Of a stretch of DNA of 64,000 bases, positions 41,713 through 50,206 are shown in pieces. The stretch comes from Candidatus Nitrosopumilus sp. SW (GTDB lineage: Archaea > Thermoproteota > Nitrososphaeria > Nitrososphaerales > Nitrosopumilaceae): positions 1,435,621 to 1,499,620 of the forward strand of contig NZ_CP035425.1 in NCBI RefSeq assembly GCF_006740685.1, written 5' to 3'. Each line of letters starts with the position of its first letter. Position 1 is the stretch's first letter. The notes below the pieces were generated by a model. It was not told the origin of the DNA. It searched no databases and saw nothing but the letters and a program-made list of their open reading frames with translations. The position numbers and the translations under genes were made by a program.

Positions 41713-41991
41713 TTATCCGAACCTTTTGATGATGTGGTATCCAAATTCTGATTTTACTGGTTCCGATGTTTCTCCGACTTGGAGTTTAAATGCTGCATCT
41801 TCAAACGGTTTTACCATCATGCCTTTTGTAAAATATCCTAAATTCCCATCTTTTTTGGCACTACCTGAATCAATGGATAATTCTTTTGCTAATTTTCCAA
41901 ATTTTTCACCGTTCTTTAATTTCTCCATTATTGCAAGTGCTTCGCTTTGTTTTGAGACAAGAATATGTGAACATTTGATCTTATTACTCAT
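41713..41991 (-). CDS. Single-domain parvulin peptidyl-prolyl isomerase
   Basis: 92 residues, only the PPIC domain: KCSHILVSKQSEALAIMEKL, FGKLAKELSIDSGSAKKDGN, LGYFTKGMMVKPFEDAAFKL, S-E-F-G-Y-H-I-I-K. The catalytic His pair (SHIL and YHII) is present. Equivalent to the characterised parvulins CsPin and NmPin of thaumarchaea. Speeds cis/trans isomerisation before proline. The first 22 bases of this gene and its upstream DNA are duplicated at 43778-43817. Confidence 0.95.
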   Translation of the reverse strand: MSNKIKCSHILVSKQSEALAIMEKLKNGEKFGKLAKELSIDSGSAKKDGNLGYFTKGMMVKPFEDAAFKLQVGETSEPVKSEFGYHIIKRFG

Positions 41992-42009
41992 TTACATTTT
42001 TGAATTATG
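41970..42009. repeat. 40-bp repeat, parvulin 5' end copy
   Basis: 37 of 40 bases identical to 43778-43817. Covers the first seven codons of the parvulin gene (minus strand) and 18 bp upstream of its ATG. Confidence 0.75.
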
Positions 42010-42243
42010 AGGCGTCTTTATTTGTTTAGAGCCTGAACTGAAATAAGGAGACTGCTGCTTATTTTGCATCTCATTTAATTCCCAAAACAGTCTACGCACC
42101 TTTACAGACTTATTTTGAATCCTGCTTGTTCTCAAAAAAGCAACTATTCTTTATGGATTCAGTTTTCATTCTTGAAATAGAACAGGCTTAATTTGTTAGA
42201 AATTAATGATCAATTATTTTAATGGGTATTATTATGATAACAT

Positions 42244-43623
42244 ATGAAAACTATTCTGATTTTTGCTCTTTTAGCTTTGACTATTGGAATTGCATTTGAG
42301 GATGTTTATGCACAAACTGTTCCTGAACCCGAACCTGAACCCGAACCTGAGCCATCTGATGTTATTCCTCCTGTTGTAACTGTTCCTGAGGACTTTATTG
42401 TTGCTGCTAAGGATATTACTGGCGCATATGTTGTATTTGATGGTGTTAGTGCTACTGATGACATAGATGGTGATATTGTTCCTGTATGTACTCCTAATTC
42501 TGGCGATTTCTTTTGGTTTGGAATGAATACTGTAATCTGTACTGCTATTGATAATGCAGGAAATAAGGGTCAAGCTTCTTTTACTGTAACTGTTGCAGAT
42601 CTAGTTCCTCCAACTGTAAACGTTCCTGAAAATATTGTACTGGAATCAACAATTACCAGTGATCTAATTGTTACATTTGATACCGATGTTAGTGCTACTG
42701 ATGACCTAGATGTAGTTGATCCTATTGTTGACTGTACTCCTCAATCCGGCAGTGAATTTATCATAGGAACTACTGAAGTAATTTGTACTGCTATTGATAA
42801 TGCAGGAAATAAGGGTCAAGCTTCTTTCACTGTGACTATCAATAATTTGTTAACTGTTCTTAATGAAGAACTTTTGGCACTTGGAGATTTATCTCCTAAT
42901 GACTTGGAAAATCTGGGAACTCATGTTTCTAAGTTTGTAAGGACTTCTAACATATTGTTCAAATTAGAACAACAAGGAATCAAAGATTTACAGTCTGAAT
43001 TTAATGAATCTCAAAAATTGGGAGATTCTGCAAAAACCCGAACCGAATTTAATAAAGATCTTTCAGAATTTAGAAAAGATATTCGCATTTTGAGACAAGA
43101 TTATCAGGATATTTTTGAAGACTATCGTAATGAGGTAAAACAACTAATCAAAGAGAAAAAAGGATTGACTGTCTCTGATAAGAAAAACCTCCAAGAATTT
43201 GAAAAAATTAAACTACGAATACAAAATACTGAAGCCCAATCTCTAGATAAGGTTAATTCCTTTATTGATGAAAGCTTAAACCAAGAACTCAAAATAAATG
43301 AAAATAAACTAAGGAAACTTAATCAATTAATTGCATTTTCTGAATTTCCATTAAACCAATTTTCTGACTCTCAAATTGCAAAATGGAAACAGGAACAAAT
43401 TGAATTATTCAGTACTGTCCAAGCCCTAAAAATTGTGATGAGTAGTTCAGATAAGGACCAAAAATCTGATGCTCAATCTCTAATCAAAGAAATCAAAAAT
43501 CAGATAAAAGAAGAAAAGAAGAAAGAGGAGAAACAAAAAGAAAACAAATCTAAAAACAACTCTGATAAAGGCAAAAGTGGAGATAATTCGAAAAAATCCT
43601 CAAACAAAGGTAAGAAAAAATAG
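42244..43623 (+). CDS. Secreted protein with two HYR domains and long helical tail
   Basis: 459 residues. Signal peptide 1-23 (KTILIFALLALTIGIAFEDV..YA), a Glu-Pro repeat (EPEPEPEPEP), two HYR (immunoglobulin-like) domains at about 40-117 and 118-200, each with V-P-E, S-A-T-D-D-x-D and CTAIDNAGNKGQASFTV, a ~220-residue coiled coil (LSEFRKDIRILRQDYQDIFE) and a Lys/Ser-rich end (KSSNKGKKK). Likely cell-surface, perhaps binding by its basic tail to the S-layer or to other cells. HYR domains serve adhesion elsewhere. Confidence 0.87.
   Translation: MKTILIFALLALTIGIAFEDVYAQTVPEPEPEPEPEPSDVIPPVVTVPEDFIVAAKDITGAYVVFDGVSATDDIDGDIVPVCTPNSGDFFWFGMNTVICTAIDNAGNKGQASFTVTVADLVPPTVNVPENIVLESTITSDLIVTFDTDVSATDDLDVVDPIVDCTPQSGSEFIIGTTEVICTAIDNAGNKGQASFTVTINNLLTVLNEELLALGDLSPNDLENLGTHVSKFVRTSNILFKLEQQGIKDLQSEFNESQKLGDSAKTRTEFNKDLSEFRKDIRILRQDYQDIFEDYRNEVKQLIKEKKGLTVSDKKNLQEFEKIKLRIQNTEAQSLDKVNSFIDESLNQELKINENKLRKLNQLIAFSEFPLNQFSDSQIAKWKQEQIELFSTVQALKIVMSSSDKDQKSDAQSLIKEIKNQIKEEKKKEEKQKENKSKNNSDKGKSGDNSKKSSNKGKKK
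42538..42581 (+). repeat. 44-bp exact repeat in HYR gene, copy 1
   Basis: Identical to 42784-42827; encodes CTAIDNAGNKGQAS at the end of the first HYR domain. The rest of the two domains has diverged, so gene conversion or selection at DNA level is likely. Confidence 0.85.
42784..42827 (+). repeat. 44-bp exact repeat in HYR gene, copy 2
   Basis: Second copy of 42538-42581, at the end of the second HYR domain. Confidence 0.85.
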
Positions 43624-43935
43624 TATAGAATCTGAAAATTTTAAGAGTTAATTTTTACACCTATTTGTGTCCCTTTTGACCCTAAAAAGATAGTTGAATT
43701 CCGTGGTGTTGAATCTAAAATTACTTTTACAATATTTGTAAACAAGAAAATAATTATTTAAAATCTAAAATCAATAAGAGCATTTAATCTTATTATTCAT
43801 TTACATTTTTGAATTATCTGTGCCTTAATTATTTTGGAGTCTTGAACTCCATCTAATGACTTTGACAAATTAAACAAATTCAGATTTTTGAAAATAAAGC
43901 TACTGTTTTTCTATATCTATATTTCATAATTGTTG
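43624..43935. other. 312-bp intergenic stretch with degenerate parvulin 5' copy
   Basis: No convincing gene. Contains the 40-bp repeat at 43778-43817; on the minus strand it would read MNNKIKCSY then a stop, matching the parvulin start MSNKIKCSH, so it is a relic of the 5' end and promoter only. The flanks do not continue the similarity on the coding side. Confidence 0.6.
43778..43817. repeat. 40-bp repeat, relic copy of parvulin 5' end
   Basis: Differs from 41970-42009 at three positions. The ATG is retained (minus strand, 43801) but the frame stops after eight further codons. Confidence 0.75.
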
Positions 43936-44130
43936 ATGCACTGTAATGGATCTTGTAAAAAATACAAGGCAACAAGTACCAGTGTTGATGGTGGAAGATA
44001 TGAACTGGGACAAAAGAGGTGTCCTGAATGTGAATTGTTCCTTAATTGGGAAGGTTTGTGGTGCCCTTGCTGTGGCCGTTTACTTCGAACCAAACCTCGG
44101 GCAAAAAAAGTAAAGAAGAGTAAACGATGA
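43936..44130 (+). CDS. Small zinc-ribbon protein with basic tail
   Basis: 64 residues from ATG 43936 (two TTG codons precede it). Six or more Cys: C-N-G-S-C, RCPECELF, WCPCCGRLL, then a basic tail KPRAKKVKKSKR. Likely two zinc sites and nucleic-acid binding. Similar small Cys-rich proteins with a YELGQKRCPEC motif seem common in thaumarchaea; function unknown. Confidence 0.78.
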   Translation: MHCNGSCKKYKATSTSVDGGRYELGQKRCPECELFLNWEGLWCPCCGRLLRTKPRAKKVKKSKR

Positions 44131-44142
44131 TTTTACACATTA

Positions 44143-44180
44143 ATGATCTACAAATGTTCCTTTTTGGAACTATTGATCAT
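44143..44180. other. Hairpin-forming sequence between two small genes
   Basis: GTTCC-TTTTT-GGAAC (44156-44170) is a perfect short stem-loop, flanked by ATGATC (44143-44148) and GATCAT (44175-44180), which can extend the stem across an internal loop. 13 bp after the zinc-ribbon stop; could be a terminator or processing site. Confidence 0.35.
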
Positions 44181-44227
44181 CTAAAAATTCCATCGATTTT
44201 AACATTAAAAATCACTATAGTCTCTTT

Positions 44228-44482
44228 ATGGGAAATGTAGTGTTGCCTCTGTTGGGCATTGCCAGTATTGCCTTGTTGTTTGGTATGGGAACGGTTTTAC
44301 CAGCAATGGCTGAATCATTTCCCATAAAGATAGTGTCTGATGCTATCTCTCCTGAAGGTAAGGTCTATGTCTCAGTTGACTTTGATAATGATGGTGTCTG
44401 TGATGAGCAGGCAGTTTTGATTTCAATAGGTACTATTGAAAAAATAGGTATAACACAACAGTGTTTGCTACCTGCTATCTAA
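44228..44482 (+). CDS. Small secreted protein
   Basis: 84 residues. Signal peptide 1-28 (VVLPLLGIASIALLFGMGTV..AMA), mature part ~56 residues with two Cys (GVCDEQ, QQCLLP) probably joined by a disulfide, and a DFDNDGVCDE motif resembling a calcium-binding loop. No family recognised. Overlaps the convergent PNPOx-like gene by 15 bases. Confidence 0.65.
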   Translation: MGNVVLPLLGIASIALLFGMGTVLPAMAESFPIKIVSDAISPEGKVYVSVDFDNDGVCDEQAVLISIGTIEKIGITQQCLLPAI

Positions 44483-44872
44483 TCCCCAACTGGTTTTGTT
44501 TTTTGGAATAATTTTTAGAAATGGTGCTTCGTTTTCCTTCCATGGGTCTCGTCTGACCCATTCAAATTTTTGATGGAAAATATTGTATAATTTTTTGAAT
44601 TCATCTCCGTTTTCTATTATCTCTGTTTTACCTTGAATTAACACTGCTTTGTGTTTCCCTGACTTGTAAATATCTATTATTACACTTGAATTTGGATTCG
44701 TTTTTAGATTCTTGTATGTTCTTGTTTCATAATCTGTAGCAATAATGATTGTATTTTCATCGAGTACAAATGATACTGGTTTGACATGCGGAACATCATC
44801 ATGTGATGTAGCTATTCTAGCTTCTTCTAATGAATTGAGAAACTCTGTCTCTCTTTCATTGAATTCTATCAA
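44468..44872 (-). CDS. Pyridoxamine 5'-phosphate oxidase-like protein
   Basis: 134 residues, TTG start overlapping the TGA of the upstream gene. Split-barrel pattern: EEARIATSHDDVPHVKPVSF, NTIIIATDYETRTYKNLKTN, SSVIIDIYKSGKHKAVLIQG and the end LKIIPKNKTSWGLD. Binds FMN or F420; acts on an unknown small molecule. Different subgroup from the protein at 11797. Coupled to the 45147 gene. Confidence 0.82.
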   Translation of the reverse strand: MIEFNERETEFLNSLEEARIATSHDDVPHVKPVSFVLDENTIIIATDYETRTYKNLKTNPNSSVIIDIYKSGKHKAVLIQGKTEIIENGDEFKKLYNIFHQKFEWVRRDPWKENEAPFLKIIPKNKTSWGLDSR

Positions 44873-45147
44873 CTAAAAATCCGTTCTCTGATTTCTGGTA
44901 TGTGTTTGTAGACAATGTCTCTAACTTTGATTTGATCCTCTGGTGTTGGCATTTCTTTTTGTGCACTAAGTATTGCTCCACTCATTCCTAATGCCATACC
45001 CATTACAATTCCATAGACAAATTCTTTAGGATCTTCTACTTTTAGGACTTCTTTGTTTTCTTTTATCTCATCAAGATATGCAGGAATTGTTGCTACAGCT
45101 CCATTAATTGTTTGAACTATTATTGCTTCTAATTGCTCTTCACTCAT
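44869..45147 (-). CDS. Conserved hypothetical protein coupled to PNPOx-like gene
   Basis: 92 residues from ATG 45147; an ATG four codons earlier (45159) is possible, but 45147 lies at the leaderless distance from TTTATTAG. Mostly helical with a Gly/Met-rich stretch FVYGIVMGMALGMSGAILSA that could be a buried or membrane-touching helix. Family not recognised. Confidence 0.6.
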   Translation of the reverse strand: MSEEQLEAIIVQTINGAVATIPAYLDEIKENKEVLKVEDPKEFVYGIVMGMALGMSGAILSAQKEMPTPEDQIKVRDIVYKHIPEIRERIFS

Positions 45148-45218
45148 AATTCTCTTCATAGAGTTTTACTAATAAATTTGCGCCTAAGATTTTTAATCGA
45201 GAAATATAGAGTCTTTTC

Positions 45219-45620
45219 ATGTTCTCATTTTTCACTACAAATGAAGCAAATGAAGCACTTCCTGATGTAATTAAGAAATTTGAATATGCATTAGCAAAAC
45301 AAAATGAAGTAAAAAAACTTGAACAGCAATTACAAATGAGTGTATCAACTACTAATTCTTTTGAGGATTATGTGACTCTAAAACAACAACTAAACTCTGC
45401 CATAACAAAATTCTATGAAGCAGTTGAAATCCTTGAAAATACTGGAGTTGTAGTTAAAAGCATCGAACAAGGCTTGCTAGACTTTCCTGCAAAGAGATTT
45501 GATGAAGAGGTCTGGCTGTGCTGGAAATATGGTGAAACTGAAATAAAATTCTGGCATGAGAAAGACTCTGGATTTATGGGGAGAAAGCCTATCGAAGTTA
45601 GTGATGAATCTCTTGTTTAA
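45219..45620 (+). CDS. DUF2203 protein
   Basis: 133 residues. Starts FFTTNEANEALPDVIKKFEY, a two-helix coiled coil follows, and the end GLLDFPAKRFDEEVWLCWKY, then IKFWHEKDSGFMGRKPI, is diagnostic of DUF2203 (helical proteins of unknown function, widespread in archaea and Gram-positive bacteria). Cytoplasmic. Convergent four-base overlap with the TrmB-family regulator. Confidence 0.88.
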   Translation: MFSFFTTNEANEALPDVIKKFEYALAKQNEVKKLEQQLQMSVSTTNSFEDYVTLKQQLNSAITKFYEAVEILENTGVVVKSIEQGLLDFPAKRFDEEVWLCWKYGETEIKFWHEKDSGFMGRKPIEVSDESLV

Positions 45621-46456
45621 TTACTAACGAAATTCTTTACATCAATTGTTTTTAGTGGATTTGATGTTTCCCACAAAAATTTACAGAGTGTAAAGATATT
45701 GTCTACCATTTCAGTCGAGTTTGTACATAATGAAAAATCAGAATCAGAATTAGAATGCTGAAATGATGCTGCAGAATCTGACATTATCATTTTTTTGTCT
45801 TTTTGAACAATTAATCTTCCTTTGGATGGTAATTTACCAATTTTAGTTTCAGTTGCATTGAATCTCTTTACAAATGGTGTGAGTTTTGTATCATTCATAT
45901 CAACCAATAGTCTCACACTACCTCCATTCTTTTCACATATGGTAATTTTTTCTGGTATGGTACTATGATACATTCTTGAAACATCATCTAATGTTGTAAC
46001 AATGTATAACACATCTGTTGTTTCTTCAATCATCTGTGCAATATCTGCATAAATGTTCTGGCGACCTTGTACCACTCTAAATGTTGGAATTGAACTACTT
46101 TGATTTGTTGTAATTTCATTATTGATCTTTTCAATAATGGCCTCTCCTGATTTTTTGATTTTATTTACTTCATCTTCTTTTTTACCTAATGTTATTTTCA
46201 ATGCTTCGTGCGGTTCAACTGCAATACACAATTTTGGGCTAGATAATGTAGTTGAAATAATATTTCTGCTTACTAGTCTATCTACTGTTCTGTACATTCT
46301 TGCTCTGTCAATATCTAACTCTTTTGCTAATGCACTGGCAGTTATGGGACCTGCTCTAAGTAAATTAAGGTAAACTTTAGCCTCTAAATCATCTAAATCC
46401 AGAATTTCCTCTAGTTCTGCGGCAATTCCGCTTACTTGATCCTCATATGACATCAT
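45617..46456 (-). CDS. TrmB-family transcriptional regulator, candidate controller of the pilus locus
   Basis: 279 residues from ATG 46456 (or 46453), preceded by the strong site GGAGAGGGGG. The frame is open another 85 codons upstream, but that part is Cys-rich, unlike the family, and holds operator palindromes, so it is leader DNA. Winged HTH: LDDLEAKVYLNLLRAGPITA, SALAKELDIDRARMYRTVDR. C-terminal PLD-like effector domain (VVQGRQNIYADIAQMIEETT). Lies at the end of the ATPase-TadC-TadC operon. Palindromes TTGTTC..GAACAA in front of itself and of both pilus arms suggest it binds them. Confidence 0.88.
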   Translation of the reverse strand: MMSYEDQVSGIAAELEEILDLDDLEAKVYLNLLRAGPITASALAKELDIDRARMYRTVDRLVSRNIISTTLSSPKLCIAVEPHEALKITLGKKEDEVNKIKKSGEAIIEKINNEITTNQSSSIPTFRVVQGRQNIYADIAQMIEETTDVLYIVTTLDDVSRMYHSTIPEKITICEKNGGSVRLLVDMNDTKLTPFVKRFNATETKIGKLPSKGRLIVQKDKKMIMSDSAASFQHSNSDSDFSLCTNSTEMVDNIFTLCKFLWETSNPLKTIDVKNFVSN

Positions 46457-46514
46457 ATTGCCCCCTCTCCTTTGCATTCTGGATTTCTTTTGGCTAATCG
46501 CATTTAGTATTTTC

Positions 46515-46527
46515 GTAGAATTTCTAC
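46515..46527. promoter_or_regulatory. Short palindrome in the TrmB-gene leader
   Basis: GTAGAA-T-TTCTAC, perfect 6-bp arms, about 60 bp before the TrmB-family start. Possibly a second operator; could be chance. Confidence 0.25.
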
Positions 46528-46658
46528 TTAACTCACAACCTATTATCCTCATACTGCTACAATTTGTATATGTGATGAATTGATTAGAGCAAAGCCTCTG
46601 CCTGCAATTAATGCAACATACATAATTGACAATTAAATTTTCATGAGTAATTGCTGGG

Positions 46659-46678
46659 TTGTTCGTATTGATGAACAA
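46659..46678. promoter_or_regulatory. Operator-like palindrome, TrmB gene upstream, site 1
   Basis: TTGTTC-GTATTGAT-GAACAA. Shares TTGTTCGT-N4-ATGAACAA with the two identical sites at 50207 and 52083. Confidence 0.65.
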
Positions 46679-46688
46679 ACATAGATTT

Positions 46689-46710
46689 TGTTTGTTCAAA
46701 TGAACAAACA
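46689..46710. promoter_or_regulatory. Operator-like palindrome, TrmB gene upstream, site 2
   Basis: TGTTTGTTCA-AA-TGAACAAACA: perfect 10-bp inverted arms. Same half-sites as site 1 but four bases closer together. Ten bp after the stop of the TadC-like gene. Confidence 0.65.
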
Positions 46711-46720
46711 TTTTATCATT

Positions 46721-47629
46721 TTACATCACATTAAATGCAATTACTGCAATTACGATCATAACTACTACATGTTTTGTTCCTGCAACATATGATCCAGATC
46801 CAATTTTTCCTGCAGCCAATCCTCCAAAGACTGCTTCGATTACTGCCATGTTAAATAGTGCTGATTCTAATTTTTCAATTTCCATACTTGCTAAAGATCC
46901 AAATAATCCATCTGTTCCACTACCTGCAGCCAAAAGTCCTTCTTGAACTTTTTCTATCTCTGTAAAGAAACTAGTTGTTAGTAACACTGCAACTGCCAAA
47001 AATACTACAAATGAAATGTATATTGTGTATGTGTATGGCTGTAGAGCTGATTTCCTACTCTTTTCGATATTTTGCATTTCAGAAACATGTTTTTGAATCA
47101 TCTCTAGATTTTCTGTAACATCTCCTCCAATCTTCATTGCCATCTCTAAGAGAACTGTTACTCTTCTTGAAACTCTAGTCCCAGTTCTCTCTGCGAAATT
47201 CTCAAATGCCTCTTCAATTGGGGTTCCCCAACTGATATTTGCTCTTAAATTTTTTAATTCTGGCGTCAATGCACCTAGATTTCTATCTGCAGCCTGCTCA
47301 ATTGCCTTGATTAGGTTGGCTCCACTTTGAACTGAACTCAGCAATGCAAGTAAAAACACTGGTAGATTCCTATCTATGCTATCTCTTCTTTGAACTTCTT
47401 TTAGTTGGTGAATTGTAAAAGGAATTATTCCAACCAAAATTCCAAAAATTAATCCTACATCTCTAATTGTTGTAGAATCTGAATACTCTGAAAAGTAAAA
47501 ACTCATTGTAATTACGCTAATTGATGCAACAATTGAAAATATTCCACTCTTTAACATCTCATTTTTTAATATTGATTGTTTTGGTTCTATCTCAATTGAT
47601 TTTCTGTTTTTTCTTTCGACTCTTTCCAT
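46721..47629 (-). CDS. TadC/FlaJ-like type II secretion F-domain membrane protein (second)
   Basis: 302 residues. N-terminal helix pair (GIFSIVASISVITMSFYFS; IFGILVGIIPFTIHQ), the T2SSF cytoplasmic domain (LLALLSSVQSGANLIKAIEQ, SWGTPIEEAFENFAERTGTR, KIGGDVTENLEMIQKHVSE) and C-terminal helices (ISFVVFLAVAVLLTT, a Gly-rich GGLAAGKIGSGSYVAG loop, VVMIVIAVIAF). Forms the membrane platform of type IV pili or the archaellum with the ATPase. Third gene of the operon; four-base gap from the second. Confidence 0.88.
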   Translation of the reverse strand: MERVERKNRKSIEIEPKQSILKNEMLKSGIFSIVASISVITMSFYFSEYSDSTTIRDVGLIFGILVGIIPFTIHQLKEVQRRDSIDRNLPVFLLALLSSVQSGANLIKAIEQAADRNLGALTPELKNLRANISWGTPIEEAFENFAERTGTRVSRRVTVLLEMAMKIGGDVTENLEMIQKHVSEMQNIEKSRKSALQPYTYTIYISFVVFLAVAVLLTTSFFTEIEKVQEGLLAAGSGTDGLFGSLASMEIEKLESALFNMAVIEAVFGGLAAGKIGSGSYVAGTKHVVVMIVIAVIAFNVM

Positions 47630-47633
47630 TTTC

Positions 47634-48557
47634 CTACCTCTTTGGAACCATTGTATCCATCATTACCAACATCAGTACTCCACTAAGTGGAATTACTGCA
47701 AAAGTTAGAATATTCATTAAAGTTAACAAATCAAATCCTGCTAAACTGGGACTCATGATGCCCATAATTGATAACATGATTACTGCAAGTAATGGGAAAA
47801 CAATTAACAAAATTGTATAAATTTCAGCGACACTTCCTAATGACTCTGTAGTTTTTTGCATGAGCATCTTTTTTTCTTCTAGCTGAACTTTTGCAGTTGC
47901 GTTAAAGTATTCTTTAAGATCTCCTCCTGATTGAACTGTTATTATTGCACCATCTAACAATTCTGAATATGGTCCTGTTGGTGTTCTGTTAATCAAATCT
48001 TTGATGGCACTGATCAAATCCATTCCTAAAATATCGATATTTCTTACAATGAATCTTGCATCTTTTACAATATCCTCATCAGTCTCTTCTTTTGCAATTG
48101 CCTTGAAAATTCCCTCTAACGTAAGACCACTAGTTGCCAATGTTGACATGTATCCGATAAAATGAGGAATTTCCTCTACTAGCTTTGCAGCTCTGTTTTT
48201 TACTCTGATTGCAGGAATCATCTGCAGTATTCCAAAAGTCATTCCAAACAGCATCAATCCTGTAAGTAAAGGCATCAAGAATCCTATACTTGCTGGCTGG
48301 ATATTGATGAATTGAGATGCAATTATGCCCATAATCACACCACACATGCCTGCAATCATGCTAAAGAACACCATGCTGGATACATAGACTTCAAATGGAA
48401 TTGGCATCATTGCCTGCTTGATTGATTTTTCAAGTGATCTTAATTTTGGATGTAAAATCTTTACATGATCATTTAGTATTTTGTAACTAAAAACATGAAT
48501 CTGCCCTACTGACTCTTCTCTTTGTTTCTTTTTTTGTTTAGTTCCTATTATGTTCAA
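47634..48557 (-). CDS. TadB/FlaJ-like type II secretion F-domain membrane protein (first)
   Basis: 307 residues. Membrane helices near 60-85 and 93-115, then the T2SSF domain (VEEIPHFIGYMSTLATSGLT, LEGIFKAIAKEETDEDIVKD, TVQSGGDLKEYFNATAKVQLEE), and two to three C-terminal helices (IYTILLIVFPLLAVIMLSIM). A paired, non-identical platform protein as in Tad systems. Two bases after the ATPase stop. Confidence 0.88.
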   Translation of the reverse strand: MNIIGTKQKKKQREESVGQIHVFSYKILNDHVKILHPKLRSLEKSIKQAMMPIPFEVYVSSMVFFSMIAGMCGVIMGIIASQFINIQPASIGFLMPLLTGLMLFGMTFGILQMIPAIRVKNRAAKLVEEIPHFIGYMSTLATSGLTLEGIFKAIAKEETDEDIVKDARFIVRNIDILGMDLISAIKDLINRTPTGPYSELLDGAIITVQSGGDLKEYFNATAKVQLEEKKMLMQKTTESLGSVAEIYTILLIVFPLLAVIMLSIMGIMSPSLAGFDLLTLMNILTFAVIPLSGVLMLVMMDTMVPKR

Positions 48558-48559
48558 AA

Positions 48560-50170
48560 TTACACCTCCAATCTTTTTCTCTCGTAGAATCTTTCTGGAT
48601 TTGCATAGTAATCCATGATGTTTGCAGTCACTTCTTTATGATCACGTATGTCATTTTTTACCATCCATTCTAATGCTGATTTTCTTTTGGTTAATTCATA
48701 ATTGATCTTTTCTTCAGAATCTCCATCTCTTTCTTTGATTTTTTTGAAAATTACACTGTCTCCCATGTAATCATGAGTATCCGTTTTTGGATTCCATTTA
48801 AAAATTTCATGAGTCTTAATCTGCCCTGTTTTCTCATCAATTCCATTAATTTCTGAAACTTGAATAATCCTTCTAACTGATTTTTCTCCAATTCGGATTT
48901 TCAATTGTAAAGTGATTAAATCTAAACTGTTTGAAATTAATGCTTTGGGAACATCCATTGGAGATGAAGTTAATCTTGTTAATGTTGCATCTACTGAATC
49001 TGCATGTATGGATGAAAACCCTCCGTGACCTGTTGCCATTGCCTGGAATAACGTATATGCTTCTCTACCTCTTGTTTCTCCTACAATAATTATATCTGGT
49101 CTCTGTCTTAGAGCTGCTCTTAGCAAGTCAAATTGATTGATTTCTCCTATCTGGGTATCTGTAAAGTTTTGTCGTGATACTGCAGGAATCCAATTCTCAT
49201 GTGGCAAGTTTAATTCTTGAGTGTCCTCTATACTGACAACCTTCTGACCAGGTCTGATAAATGATGCAAGAGCATTTAGTGCTGTTGTTTTTCCACTTGC
49301 GGTTCCTCCTGCAATAAGCATTGTTGCACGTTTTTCGGCTAAATACCACATGTATGCAGCAATATCTACTGATATTGTTCCGAATTTTATCAAATCTATG
49401 ATTGTAATTGGATCTGCTCGAAATCGTCTAATTGTAAACGTACTTCCCCTCTTTGTAATTTCATGACCTAGTGTTAGATTGATTCTACTTCCATTTGGAA
49501 GTGATGCGTCGATAATCGGGTCTGCCATTGAGACATGTTTTCCACAAATGTATGCCATCTTTCTTGAGAAATTATTCAACTCTGAATCTTTTTCAAAAAT
49601 GATATTTGTTGGCATTGATTCATGCTCTCTATGCCATATGTAGATTGGAATATTTGTCCCATCACAACTTATCTCTTCAATCATATGATCTCTCATTAAT
49701 GGTTCAATTTTTCCAAGATATACAAAATCTCGAATTGCATAATAGTTAATTTTTGCAATATTTTTTGGCGGAATTTTTAATCTGTATTTTTTAATCATTG
49801 ATGATATCTTTTTTTTCAACCTTCGCTCTGCATCTTTTTTTGATTTAATTTCATTCATGGAAACAGTTAGTTCTGTTATGAGCAATTTCTTTATGATTTC
49901 AAATGCCTTTTGGTCTCTTTCTGTAAGGATTGGTTCTATTACCTGATATCTTAAACCTCCTTTTGCAGTTGGATCTTTAATTACGCCTGCATGAATTTCA
50001 TTTTCATCCCACTCTAGCTTTGACAATGTCATGAATTGAGGTATCTTTTCATCTTTAGATGAATTGGAAGTTTTTTCAGAAACTCTGAGTTTTTCATCTG
50101 ATTTTTCTTTTCCATTAATTTGCAAATTTTGCAATCCTGAAAATCTGTCCTTGAAAATATTTAGCCTCAA
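48560..50170 (-). CDS. Type II/IV secretion system ATPase (TadA/FlaI/PilB-like)
   Basis: 536 residues. N-terminal ~200-residue domain, then the motor: Asp box region MIEEISCDGTNIPIYIWHRE, Walker A LIAGGTASGKTTALN at ~286, VSIEDTQELNLPHENWI, His box and Walker B PDIIIVGETRGREAYTLFQA, GHGGFSSIHADS. Powers pilus assembly through the two TadC-like proteins encoded downstream. First gene of the minus-strand arm of the locus; an operator palindrome lies 37-56 bp before its ATG. Confidence 0.93.
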   Translation of the reverse strand: MRLNIFKDRFSGLQNLQINGKEKSDEKLRVSEKTSNSSKDEKIPQFMTLSKLEWDENEIHAGVIKDPTAKGGLRYQVIEPILTERDQKAFEIIKKLLITELTVSMNEIKSKKDAERRLKKKISSMIKKYRLKIPPKNIAKINYYAIRDFVYLGKIEPLMRDHMIEEISCDGTNIPIYIWHREHESMPTNIIFEKDSELNNFSRKMAYICGKHVSMADPIIDASLPNGSRINLTLGHEITKRGSTFTIRRFRADPITIIDLIKFGTISVDIAAYMWYLAEKRATMLIAGGTASGKTTALNALASFIRPGQKVVSIEDTQELNLPHENWIPAVSRQNFTDTQIGEINQFDLLRAALRQRPDIIIVGETRGREAYTLFQAMATGHGGFSSIHADSVDATLTRLTSSPMDVPKALISNSLDLITLQLKIRIGEKSVRRIIQVSEINGIDEKTGQIKTHEIFKWNPKTDTHDYMGDSVIFKKIKERDGDSEEKINYELTKRKSALEWMVKNDIRDHKEVTANIMDYYANPERFYERKRLEV

Positions 50171-50206
50171 TTTGAGGTTCTATGTACAAGTAATGTGTTT
50201 TAACAC

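Noticed and set aside
41992..42243. Possible RNA gene in the 252-bp gap upstream of the HYR gene
   Set aside because: I see no tRNA T-loop, conserved stem or kink-turn motifs; it holds the 40-bp repeat and ordinary AT-rich DNA.
46457..46711. N-terminal extension of 85 residues on the TrmB-family protein
   Set aside because: Composition is unlike the family, it contains operator palindromes, and a strong ribosome site stands before ATG 46456.
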